A model generated the notes under the pieces. That model made no database searches and was not told the origin of the DNA. It worked only from the letters and a program-made list of their open reading frames with translations. Positions 1-6,236 of a stretch of DNA of 7,038 nt are shown here, piece after piece (position 1 is the first letter of the stretch; every line of letters starts with the position of its first letter). The DNA is taken from positions 27,415-34,452 of the forward strand of contig DMPC01000111.1 in NCBI GenBank assembly GCA_003456155.1, in the 5' to 3' direction. This stretch comes from Actinomycetota bacterium. Lineage in GTDB: Bacteria > Actinomycetota > Actinomycetes > S36-B12. A program made the position numbers and the translations under genes.

Positions 1-332
1 AACACATCAATGCCGAGCTCGTCCACCACGGCCGCCAGTTGCTCGACCTGCGCCTCGGTGTAGAACTGCACCTCGTCGCAGATCAGGTAGTCCACCCGTC
101 CGCCCTGGGACAGCCGCTCGACCACGAGCCGTCGGATGTCGAGGGTGTCGTGCACCTCCACGGCAGGTACGGAGAGGCCCAGACGACTGGACAGCAGGGA
201 CTCCCCCGCCCGATCCAGTCGGGTGAAGACCATCCCGGACCTTCCCCGAGATGCGTGGTTGTGATCGGTCTGCAGAGCCAACGTCGACTTGCCGCAGTCC
301 ATCGTCCCTGCGTAGAAGGTCAGCTCGGCCAC
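1..332 (-). CDS. tdk: Thymidine kinase, N-terminal part (runs off left edge)
   Basis: Type II (TK1-like) thymidine kinase, which phosphorylates thymidine to dTMP with ATP in the cytoplasmic salvage pathway. The first 110 codons are visible. A P-loop, GTMDCGKST, lies at residues 9-17 with K15 and S16/T17 for ATP binding. The Walker-B-like strand LICDEVQF at 83-90 carries the expected catalytic base E87. The C-terminal zinc ribbon and lasso loop of the family would lie beyond the window and cannot be checked. The start is GTG at 332-330, because VAELTFYAG fits the family N-terminus and a strong Shine-Dalgarno lies 7 nt upstream; the nearby ATG at 340 is out of frame. It is the last visible gene of the minus-strand cluster, 43 nt after the phosphodiesterase. 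The family assignment is secure; truncation is by the window edge only. Confidence 0.95.
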   Translation of the reverse strand, partial: MAELTFYAGTMDCGKSTLALQTDHNHASRGRSGMVFTRLDRAGESLLSSRLGLSVPAVEVHDTLDIRRLVVERLSQGGRVDYLICDEVQFYTEAQVEQLAAVVDELGIDV

Positions 333-339
333 GGGCACA

Positions 340-346
340 TCCTTCC
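340..346 (-). promoter_or_regulatory. Shine-Dalgarno of tdk
   Basis: The minus strand reads GGAAGGA, followed by 7 nt and then the GTG at 332. This strong site fixes the non-ATG start of tdk. The 43-nt gap between the phosphodiesterase stop and tdk holds no evident terminator, which fits co-transcription. Confidence 0.75.
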
Positions 347-375
347 CCACATGGGAGCCTCGTGCGGCCGAAGGG

Positions 376-1470
376 TCAGCCGCGATGGACCAGGGCCGGG
401 ATGAGAACCTCGGCCGAACTCAGCCCGCCGTGCTGGCCCAGGAGCCGCGAGACGGTGGCATCCGTATCGCTCGACAGCATCGTCTGATCCCGGGCGATCG
501 CTACGACGTCACCGATGCGGTCCGAGAGCTCCGGGTCGACCGGGCCCATGAGACCCTGCTCCACGACTTGGGCCCGGGAGAGCACGTCCGCGCGATCTCG
601 GAGTACCTCCCGCCACGTCGCCAGCACGTCGGCCGCGGCGCCATGCTCCGCGTATATGTGGCGAGCGCGTGGCTCACCCGCCCAGCGACGCACTCCCCGG
701 CGGAGTCGAGGATCGTCATCGAGGGCGATCCGGGATTCCGCCGGACAGTCGACCATGCCGTGATCCGCCGTGACGACGAGCGAGGCGCCCGGCACGAGGC
801 ACTCGACCAGGCGACCCACGAGGACGTCCACCCGACTGAGGGCGGCTCGCCACGCCTCGCTCGAGACACCGGACTCGTGACCGACGCGATCGAGCTCGGC
901 CCAGTACACGTACGTGTAGGACGGCTCGTCGTGCCTCAGGATCGCGGAGAGCGCCGTCACGCGCTCGTCGACGTCCTCCGATCCCACGTACCTCGAGCCG
1001 CGCAGCACTGCACCGGTCAGACCGGAGTGCTCATAGGCCGCAGGCGCGAGCGTCGTCATGCGGACGGAGGAGCGTGCGACGCGCTCGAAGACGGTCGGTT
1101 CCGGCTGGACGGCCACGGGGGTGGGGTGCCGACCCCAGTGCAGGGGGCTCAGGACCTCGCCCGACTCGGGATACTCGAACGATGCGCCCACCAGCCCGTG
1201 CTCGCCGGCGAGGAGACCGGTCCCCAGAGCACCGAGTCCGACGGGAGTCGTCGTGGGGAAGGCCGCGGCGATGGGACCGCCTCCGAGGGCGCCCAGGTGC
1301 GGCGCCAGGGCTGGCTGGGACTGCAGGGCCTGCCATCCCAGACCATCCACGAGACACACCACCACCTGCCGGCAGGTGCCGATCTGCAACCGATCCTCGA
1401 AACCGTCCACTCCCAGGGCAGCAGCAGCCGACGACCCCACGTCAGCGAGGGTGAGGGGGCGCTGGGTCAC
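376..1470 (-). CDS. Alkaline-phosphatase-superfamily phosphodiesterase / nucleotide pyrophosphatase-like protein
   Basis: A 364-residue protein of the type I phosphodiesterase / nucleotide pyrophosphatase branch of the alkaline phosphatase superfamily. The two-metal site appears complete. D42 is in VVCLVDGLGW, the candidate nucleophile is one of T73-T75 in FPTTTPVG, D194 and H198 are in WAELDRVGHESG, D236 and H237 are in VTADHGM, and H347 is in GQHGG. The family hydrolyses phosphodiester or phosphomonoester bonds with two divalent metals; the substrate here is unknown. I see no signal peptide or membrane segment, so a cytoplasmic location is inferred. The start is GTG at 1470, only 2 nt after the upstream stop and without a clear Shine-Dalgarno, suggesting translational coupling to the DUF5998 gene. 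The stop is TGA at 378-376. The family is confident; the specific reaction is not. Confidence 0.88.
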   Translation of the reverse strand: MTQRPLTLADVGSSAAAALGVDGFEDRLQIGTCRQVVVCLVDGLGWQALQSQPALAPHLGALGGGPIAAAFPTTTPVGLGALGTGLLAGEHGLVGASFEYPESGEVLSPLHWGRHPTPVAVQPEPTVFERVARSSVRMTTLAPAAYEHSGLTGAVLRGSRYVGSEDVDERVTALSAILRHDEPSYTYVYWAELDRVGHESGVSSEAWRAALSRVDVLVGRLVECLVPGASLVVTADHGMVDCPAESRIALDDDPRLRRGVRRWAGEPRARHIYAEHGAAADVLATWREVLRDRADVLSRAQVVEQGLMGPVDPELSDRIGDVVAIARDQTMLSSDTDATVSRLLGQHGGLSSAEVLIPALVHRG

Positions 1471-1472
1471 GG

Positions 1473-2057
1473 TCAGCGGGTGCGCGCGGCCGTGGACTGG
1501 GAGAGGGCGGCGGCAAAGGCGAGTACCTGGGAAACAACGTCGGCACCGTCGGCCGCCTCCGACACCCGAACGGAGAGATCGTCATTGCTGGCAGTGCCCG
1601 TATAGCCATGGTCGGCGTCACACTGGGGGTCGCCACACGCGGCCGGCTCCAGGTCGATGCGGCTCACCGCCCCCCAGCCGATTGTGAGGACCACCTCCGC
1701 GGCGCTGCCCCCCGGGCGGTGCCGCTCCGGATCCGTCACGACGCGCGACACCACGACGGAGTCGACGCGCTCGATGCGAACCGCCTCCGTGGACGCGGTC
1801 GCAGACGCGACCGGATGCGATTCATCCGCCGGATGCTCATCGGTGTGCTCGACGATCAGCCGGGTGGGAGTGAGGGCGAGGACTGTTACGTGGCGTCTGA
1901 GCTCATCTCTGTCGAACATGGCCTCGTGGTGCACGACGTAGGAGACCAACGGCTCGTCTGCAAGGGCAGTCTCCAGCGCATCGGCCACCAGATCGGGGTA
2001 GTACCCCGATCGCTGGATGTCCTTGCGCAGCTGTCCGGCCAGGGCGGAGTCCGTCAT
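1473..2057 (-). CDS. DUF5998 family protein (conserved actinobacterial, function unknown)
   Basis: A 194-residue soluble protein that I recognise as the actinobacterial DUF5998 family from its conserved blocks. These are SGYYPDLVADALE at 17-29, HVTVLALTPTRLIVEHTDEH at 56-75, EVVLTIGWGAVSRIDLEPAACG at 121-142 and DADHGYTG at 147-154, followed by LSVRVSEAADG. No catalytic motif of a known enzyme is evident. C141, C146 and H150, with H71 and H75 further upstream, could bind a metal, but this is inference. There is no signal peptide or membrane helix. The start is ATG at 2057, matching the expected family N-terminus; an ATG at 2065 is out of frame and meets a stop within four codons. It ends 2 nt before the phosphodiesterase start, so the two proteins are probably made together. 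Family recall is fairly sure; function is unknown. Confidence 0.85.
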   Translation of the reverse strand: MTDSALAGQLRKDIQRSGYYPDLVADALETALADEPLVSYVVHHEAMFDRDELRRHVTVLALTPTRLIVEHTDEHPADESHPVASATASTEAVRIERVDSVVVSRVVTDPERHRPGGSAAEVVLTIGWGAVSRIDLEPAACGDPQCDADHGYTGTASNDDLSVRVSEAADGADVVSQVLAFAAALSQSTAARTR

Positions 2058-2087
2058 ACGGTCATTGTTCCATCATCCGCATCCGAA

Positions 2088-2103
2088 GACGCACGGCTGC
2101 GTC
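2088..2103. repeat. Perfect inverted repeat in the GNAT-DUF5998 gap
   Basis: The sequence GACGCA-CGGC-TGCGTC has 6-bp perfect arms and a 4-nt loop. It lies in the 55-nt gap between the GNAT stop and the DUF5998 start. No T-run follows on the minus strand, so it is not a canonical intrinsic terminator. It could be an RNA hairpin separating the two cistrons, an operator, or chance in G+C-rich DNA. Confidence 0.4.
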
Positions 2104-2112
2104 GACCCGTCC

Positions 2113-2676
2113 TCACGAGGGCCGGACGGATCGTGAGCCTGCCTCGTCATCGCTCCCCAGTAGGAGCCTCAGAACCACCACCCCGTCGCCGTGCTCCTTC
2201 ACCACCGGACGCCCGGCACGTATCAGCAGATCCATCATCCGGCCGTTGGCTGGCAGCACCTCGGCCACGAGTGTCGTGATCCCCAGAGCACAGGCGGCCT
2301 CGATCAACTCGACCAGCAGGCGCCGTCCGACACCCTGGCCCTGGCAGGCGTCCGTCACGACGAATGCCACCTCCGCCTCATTGCGAGCAGTGGGGAGAGC
2401 ATCGAATCGGGCGACTCCGACGATGTCGTTGTCGCACAGGGCGACGAGGGCCTCGCGCGAGACATGGTCCACGTCGGTGAACTGAGCGACCTCAGAGTCC
2501 GATAGGTGCGGATGTGGGGAGAAGAAGCGCAGGTACACGGTCCGGTCGGACAGACCCTCGTGGAATCGACGCAGGGCGTCGGCATCCAATGTCGACATGG
2601 GCCGGATGCGCACGGATCGTCCATCGAGCAGCCTCAGGCCACTGCCTGAACCGTCCACGCCGGCTGAAGGCTCCAC
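2113..2676 (-). CDS. GNAT-family N-acetyltransferase (Pat-like single domain)
   Basis: A 187-residue Gcn5-related acetyltransferase, numbered from GTG at 2676. It opens with SVRIRPMSTLDADALRRFHEGLS and then TVYLRFFSPHPHLS, a pattern I associate with the GNAT domain of bacterial protein-lysine acetyltransferases (Pat type). The acetyl-CoA pyrophosphate loop is Q112-G-Q-G-V-G-R118, preceded by the EVAFVVTDA strand. The later helix NGRMMDLLIRAG starts at N144. No cyclic-nucleotide or CoA-ligase domain is attached, and the substrate cannot be read. Start choice: an in-frame ATG at 2712 would add 12 unconserved residues (a 199-aa product) but overlaps the psuG start codon and has no Shine-Dalgarno. 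The GTG at 2676 has promoter-like boxes just upstream. Longer extensions past 2712 lie antisense to conserved psuG codons and are rejected. It is the first gene of the minus-strand cluster. Confidence 0.85.
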   Translation of the reverse strand: MEPSAGVDGSGSGLRLLDGRSVRIRPMSTLDADALRRFHEGLSDRTVYLRFFSPHPHLSDSEVAQFTDVDHVSREALVALCDNDIVGVARFDALPTARNEAEVAFVVTDACQGQGVGRRLLVELIEAACALGITTLVAEVLPANGRMMDLLIRAGRPVVKEHGDGVVVLRLLLGSDDEAGSRSVRPS

Positions 2677-2682
2677 TCCGCG

Positions 2683-2712
2683 ATTCTGCTCCCCCGGTAG
2701 GGTCGGTGTCAT
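2683..2712 (-). promoter_or_regulatory. Putative promoter of the GNAT operon (leaderless)
   Basis: On the minus strand, ATGACA (2712-2707, five of six to TTGACA) is followed by an 18-nt spacer and CAGAAT (2688-2683, near TATAAT). Six bases later comes GTG at 2676, the spacing expected for a leaderless transcript. Short motif matches of this kind arise by chance, so this remains a prediction. Confidence 0.35.
2698..2703 (+). promoter_or_regulatory. Putative -10 element of psuG (or part of its ribosome binding site)
   Basis: TAGGGT fits the actinobacterial TANNNT -10 pattern and ends 7 nt before the ATG at 2711, which would give a leaderless mRNA. I see no convincing -35 box about 17 nt upstream. 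The same bases sit inside GGTAGGG (2696-2702), which could instead be a weak Shine-Dalgarno 8 nt from the ATG; the sequence alone does not decide between the two. Confidence 0.3.
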
Positions 2713-3664
2713 GACGGTGGCGGGGCTGGAGAGCGACCTCTTCGTGGTCTCGCCGGAGGTGGAGGAGGCGCTCCGGAGCGGCACGGCCGTGGTGGCACTG
2801 GAGTCGACCATCATCAGTCACGGGCTTCCCCGCCCGGAGAACCTGAGGGTTGCCACCGAGGTCGAGGACATCGTGAGATCCCGGGGGGCCATCCCAGCGA
2901 CCATCGCCATTCTCGACGGGCGGGTGCGCATCGGCCTGGATGAGGGAGCCCTGGACCAGGTCGCCCATCGTGACGACATCGTCAAGGTCAGCACGCGTGA
3001 CCTCGCCACCCTGACGGCGTTGGGAGGCAGTGGGGCCACCACCGTGGCTGCCACCAGTCATCTGGCCCAGCGCGCGGGCATCACCGTCTTCGCCACGGGT
3101 GGGCTGGGCGGCGTGCACCGAGAAGCCCGCGACAGCTGGGATGAGTCCGCTGACCTGACGGCCCTGTCCACGACCCCCATCACCGTGGTGTGCGCCGGGG
3201 TCAAGTCGATCCTCGACGTCCAGGCGACACTCGAACGCCTGGAGACGCTCAATGTCGGAATCCTGGGCTTCGGCACCCAGCAGTTCCCCGGCTTCTACCT
3301 GTCGGACTCCGGATACACGGTTGGCTGGTCTGTCGACAGCGTCGAGGCTGTATCCGACATCATGCTCGCGCGCACCCGCCTCGGCGTCTCGGCCGCTCTC
3401 GTCGTGGCGTACCCGCTTCCCACGGATGCCCAACTGGATCCCGACCTTCATCATGAGGTCTTGGAGGAGGGTCTGCGCCGAGCTGCCGCGAGGAATGTCA
3501 CGGGCAAGGACGTCACCCCCTTCCTGCTCGACCACTTTCATCGGGCAACCCATGGCGCGAGCCTCATGGTGAACGAGCAGATCATCGTCCGCAACGCCGA
3601 GCTGGCCGCGCGTATCGCCGTCATGCACGCCACTCGCACCCGAGCGCCCGAAGCCGGTGGGTGA
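2711..3664 (+). CDS. psuG: Pseudouridine-5'-phosphate glycosidase
   Basis: A 317-residue enzyme that reversibly splits pseudouridine 5'-phosphate into uracil and ribose 5-phosphate (pseudouridine salvage, cytoplasm). Length matches E. coli PsuG (about 312 aa). Conserved blocks occur in order: VVALESTIISHGLPRPEN (28-44), GAIPATIAILDG (59-70), KVSTRDL (92-98), GATTVAAT (108-115), VFATGGLGGVHR (127-138), SADL (146-149), VVCAGVKSILD (159-169) and GKDVTPFLL (265-273). By alignment from memory, the catalytic and metal residues correspond to E31, K92, H136, D148, K165 (the Schiff-base lysine) and N288, so the enzyme should be active. The start is ATG at 2711; a longer reading from 2597 runs antisense through the GNAT domain and is rejected. 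No psuK kinase, which normally supplies the substrate, is in the window. It diverges from the GNAT gene and lies 127 nt upstream of parC. Confidence 0.95.
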   Translation: MTVAGLESDLFVVSPEVEEALRSGTAVVALESTIISHGLPRPENLRVATEVEDIVRSRGAIPATIAILDGRVRIGLDEGALDQVAHRDDIVKVSTRDLATLTALGGSGATTVAATSHLAQRAGITVFATGGLGGVHREARDSWDESADLTALSTTPITVVCAGVKSILDVQATLERLETLNVGILGFGTQQFPGFYLSDSGYTVGWSVDSVEAVSDIMLARTRLGVSAALVVAYPLPTDAQLDPDLHHEVLEEGLRRAAARNVTGKDVTPFLLDHFHRATHGASLMVNEQIIVRNAELAARIAVMHATRTRAPEAGG

Positions 3665-3696
3665 CGGCCCGCAGCGTCATCGCGGCGACGGGAGGT

Positions 3697-3727
3697 CGAC
3701 AGGCGCACCCAGGCGTGGGTCGTGTCG
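3697..3727 (+). terminator. Imperfect hairpin downstream of psuG, possible terminator
   Basis: The outer arms CGACA/TGTCG and inner arms ACCCA/TGGGT (5 bp each) enclose a GGCG loop, with an asymmetric internal loop of 5 and 2 nt. It lies 32 nt past the psuG stop and 64 nt before parC. No T-tract follows, so it would be at best a non-canonical terminator. The rest of the 127-nt gap (3665-3791) shows only the parC ribosome binding site; GAGAAT at 3755-3760 has no matching -35 box. Confidence 0.25.
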
Positions 3728-3780
3728 GAGCCGGCCCGCTGGACCCCTGAGCGCGAGAATCACCGGACTGAGTGACCGCT

Positions 3781-3787
3781 GAGAGGA
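3781..3787 (+). promoter_or_regulatory. Shine-Dalgarno of parC
   Basis: GAGAGGA is followed by 4 nt and the ATG at 3792. It supports this ATG as the parC start, in agreement with the MARRST N-terminus I recall for actinobacterial ParC. Confidence 0.7.
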
Positions 3788-3791
3788 ACCC

Positions 3792-6236
3792 ATGGCCCGC
3801 CGATCCACGCCCAAGCCGCCCGACCATGGGCGGATTGTCGACGTCGATGTCTCGGCGGAGATGCGTGGCTCCTTCCTCGAGTACGCCTACTCGGTCATCT
3901 ACGCACGGGCCCTGCCGGACGCACGGGACGGACTCAAGCCCGTGCAGCGTCGCATCCTGTTCCAGATGTCGCAGATGGGCCTCCGGCCGGACCGTGGTCA
4001 TGTCAAGAGCGCCCGCGTCGTAGGCGAGGTGATGGGTCGACTCCACCCCCACGGCGACTCCGCCATCTACGACGCGCTGGTGCGCATGGCGCAGCCCTTC
4101 ACCCTCCGCCTGCCACTGATCGACGGTCATGGCAATTTCGGATCCCTTGACGACGGGCCCGCCGCCATGCGCTACACCGAGGCGCGACTGGCGTCGCCGG
4201 CGATGGATATGACGGCCGGTCTCGATGAGGACGTCGTCGACTTCGTTCCCAACTACGACGGACGCGAGCGCGAGCCTGAGGTGCTGCCTTCGGCGATTCC
4301 CAATCTCCTCGTGAACGGTGGCTCGGGGATCGCGGTCGGTATGGCCACGACGCTGGTTCCGCACAATCTCGGCGAGGTGCTGAATGCCGCTCGGCACCTG
4401 CTGGAGCACCCTGAGGCGGGGCTGACGGAGATCATGACGCTGGTCCCTGGCCCCGATCTGCCGGCGGGTGGAGTGATCGTCGGACTGGACGGTGTGCGCG
4501 AGGCGTACGAGACCGGTCGCGGCAGCTTCCGGGTCAGGGCCCGGACACGAATCGAGCAGGTGTCGCCACGACGCCGAGGGATCGTGGTCACCGAACTCCC
4601 GCACAATGTGGGTCCCGAGCGGGTCATCGATCGCATCAAGGATGCAGTCCAGGGCAAGAAGCTTCAGGGGATCTCCGACGTCGTCGATCTCACGGATGGT
4701 GAATCCGGACTGCGGCTGGTGATCGAGATCAAGAACGGCTTCCACCCCGAGGCGGTGCTCGAGCAGCTCTTCCGCCTGACACCGATGGAGGAGACCGTCA
4801 ACATCAACGCGGTGGCCCTGGTCGACGGGCAGCCGCGCACGATGGGCCTCATCGACATGCTGCGTGTGTGGCTCGATCACCGCCAGCAGGTGATCCTGCG
4901 GCGGAGTGCCTATCGCCGCCAACGAGCCCAGGAGAGGCTGCACCTGGTCGAAGGCCTCCTCGTCGCCATCCTGGACATCGATGAGGTGATCCAGTTGATC
5001 CGCGAGTCCGATGACTCCTCTGCCGCACGCGATCGACTCATCGCAGTCTTCGACCTCAGCGAGGTGCAGGCCAACTACATCCTGGACATGCCGCTTCGTC
5101 GGCTCACCAAGTTCTCCCGCATCGAACTGGAGAAGGAATCCGACGAGTTGCGGCGCAGCATCGATGAGCTGACGCGCTTGCTCGATGACCCGACAGTCCT
5201 GCGGGCGGCGATCTCGGCCGAGATCGCCCTCACGGCCCAGGCGCACGCGACTCCGCGTCGCACGCTGCTCATGGAGGGTGCTGCTCCCGTCAAGGCCAGC
5301 ATGCCCCTCGAGGTGAGCGATGAGCCCTGCGTCGTGCTGCTGTCCAGCACCGGGCTGGTCGCTCGCACATCTTCCTTGAGCGACGCCGTCGACGCGGCAC
5401 ATAACCAGCGCATCACCCACGACGTGATCATCAGTGCCGTCCCCGCGACAACCCGGGGCGAAGTGGGCCTGGTGACGTCGACCGGTCGCGTGCACCGGCT
5501 TCAGGTCGTGGACATGCCGGGACTCCCCGCGACGGCGGGTATCCCATCCTTGTCGGCGGGTGCCCCCCTCGGAGCCTTCGTCGATCTCCCGGCCCACGAG
5601 CAGCCGCTGTGCCTGACCACGATCGACGACTCTGCCGGGGTGGCCCTGGGCACGGCTTCGGGCGTCGTCAAGCGCGTGGTGCCGGAGGTGGCCCCCAGCA
5701 AGGCCGTGTGGGATCTGATCCGGCTCGAGGACGGTGATGCGGTTGTCGGGGCCGCGCGGCTCGCTGAGGCGGACGCGGAGCAGGCAGACCTCGTGTTCAT
5801 CACCTCCGACGCGCAGCTCCTCCGGATGACGGCCAGTTCGGTGAGACCTCAGGGACGTGCTGCCGCCGGGATGGCGGGGATCCGCCTTGGGGAGGGGGTG
5901 CGCGCCCTGGCCTTCACGGTGGTCAGGCCGTCGGACGAGTCGGTGGTGGTGACCGTCGCGGGTACCGATGCGACCCTTCCCGGTACCGAGACCGGGACGG
6001 TCAAGGTCACCGCCCTCGACGAGTACCCCCGCAAGGGCCGGGGAACCGCGGGCGTGCGGTGTCACCGGCTGCGCTCGGGTGAGGATCGCCTGCTGGCGGC
6101 CTGGGCCGGTCGTGGCCCCGCCCGTGCAGCGGGTGCCTCCGGGGTACCCGTGATCCTCCCCGAGGCGGACACCAGGCGCGATGGCACCGGAACACCTGCC
6201 ATGGCGCCGATCGCGGGCATCGGCGGACACCTGTGA
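3792..6236 (+). CDS. parC: DNA topoisomerase IV subunit A (ParC, GyrA-like)
   Basis: The 814-residue breakage-reunion subunit of a type IIA topoisomerase, which with ParE (not in the window) decatenates and relaxes DNA in the nucleoid. The N-terminal catalytic domain covers about 27-490. The active-site R127-Y128 is in AAMRYTEARL, the DNA-bending isoleucine is I180 in NGGSGIAVGMAT, and the quinolone region GRLHPHGDSAIYD (82-94) has S90 and D94, the drug-sensitive residues. Helices at about 360-465 form the coiled-coil gate. The C-terminal DNA-wrapping pinwheel (about 505-785) shows repeated strand motifs at LLSSTGLVAR, GLVTSTGRVHR, VALGTASGVVKR, LVFITSDAQLLRM, VVVTVAGTD and LLAAWAGRG. The gyrase QRRGGKG box is absent; a degenerate form, PRKGRGTAG, lies late at 746-754. 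This and the overall match to Streptomyces-type ParC argue for topoisomerase IV rather than gyrase. The stop overlaps the next gene by 4 nt. Confidence 0.93.
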   Translation: MARRSTPKPPDHGRIVDVDVSAEMRGSFLEYAYSVIYARALPDARDGLKPVQRRILFQMSQMGLRPDRGHVKSARVVGEVMGRLHPHGDSAIYDALVRMAQPFTLRLPLIDGHGNFGSLDDGPAAMRYTEARLASPAMDMTAGLDEDVVDFVPNYDGREREPEVLPSAIPNLLVNGGSGIAVGMATTLVPHNLGEVLNAARHLLEHPEAGLTEIMTLVPGPDLPAGGVIVGLDGVREAYETGRGSFRVRARTRIEQVSPRRRGIVVTELPHNVGPERVIDRIKDAVQGKKLQGISDVVDLTDGESGLRLVIEIKNGFHPEAVLEQLFRLTPMEETVNINAVALVDGQPRTMGLIDMLRVWLDHRQQVILRRSAYRRQRAQERLHLVEGLLVAILDIDEVIQLIRESDDSSAARDRLIAVFDLSEVQANYILDMPLRRLTKFSRIELEKESDELRRSIDELTRLLDDPTVLRAAISAEIALTAQAHATPRRTLLMEGAAPVKASMPLEVSDEPCVVLLSSTGLVARTSSLSDAVDAAHNQRITHDVIISAVPATTRGEVGLVTSTGRVHRLQVVDMPGLPATAGIPSLSAGAPLGAFVDLPAHEQPLCLTTIDDSAGVALGTASGVVKRVVPEVAPSKAVWDLIRLEDGDAVVGAARLAEADAEQADLVFITSDAQLLRMTASSVRPQGRAAAGMAGIRLGEGVRALAFTVVRPSDESVVVTVAGTDATLPGTETGTVKVTALDEYPRKGRGTAGVRCHRLRSGEDRLLAAWAGRGPARAAGASGVPVILPEADTRRDGTGTPAMAPIAGIGGHL

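Noticed and set aside
385..1605. A 406-codon open frame on the plus strand.
   Set aside because: It is antisense to the phosphodiesterase, whose full metal-ligand set is preserved. The plus-strand product shows no domain and spans a real gene boundary.
2597..2710. N-terminal extension of psuG by 38 residues.
   Set aside because: The extension is antisense to the first conserved strand of the GNAT domain, and PsuG proteins of normal length begin near the ATG at 2711.
2713..2814. N-terminal extension of the GNAT protein by 34 residues upstream of 2712.
   Set aside because: It is antisense to the conserved ALESTIISHG block of psuG and is Ser/Thr-rich without any GNAT feature.
2492..3628. A 378-codon minus-strand frame opposite psuG.
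   Set aside because: psuG is intact with conserved catalytic residues; the antisense product has no recognisable motif and also overlaps the GNAT gene in another frame.
3755..3760. GAGAAT as a parC -10 box.
   Set aside because: No -35-like sequence occurs at 16-18 nt upstream and the match is weak, so it is not listed as a promoter.
5961..5989. Direct repeat of GGTACCGA, 21 bp apart.
   Set aside because: The spacing is a multiple of three and both copies encode Gly-Thr in a loop of the ParC C-terminal domain; this is readily explained by coding.
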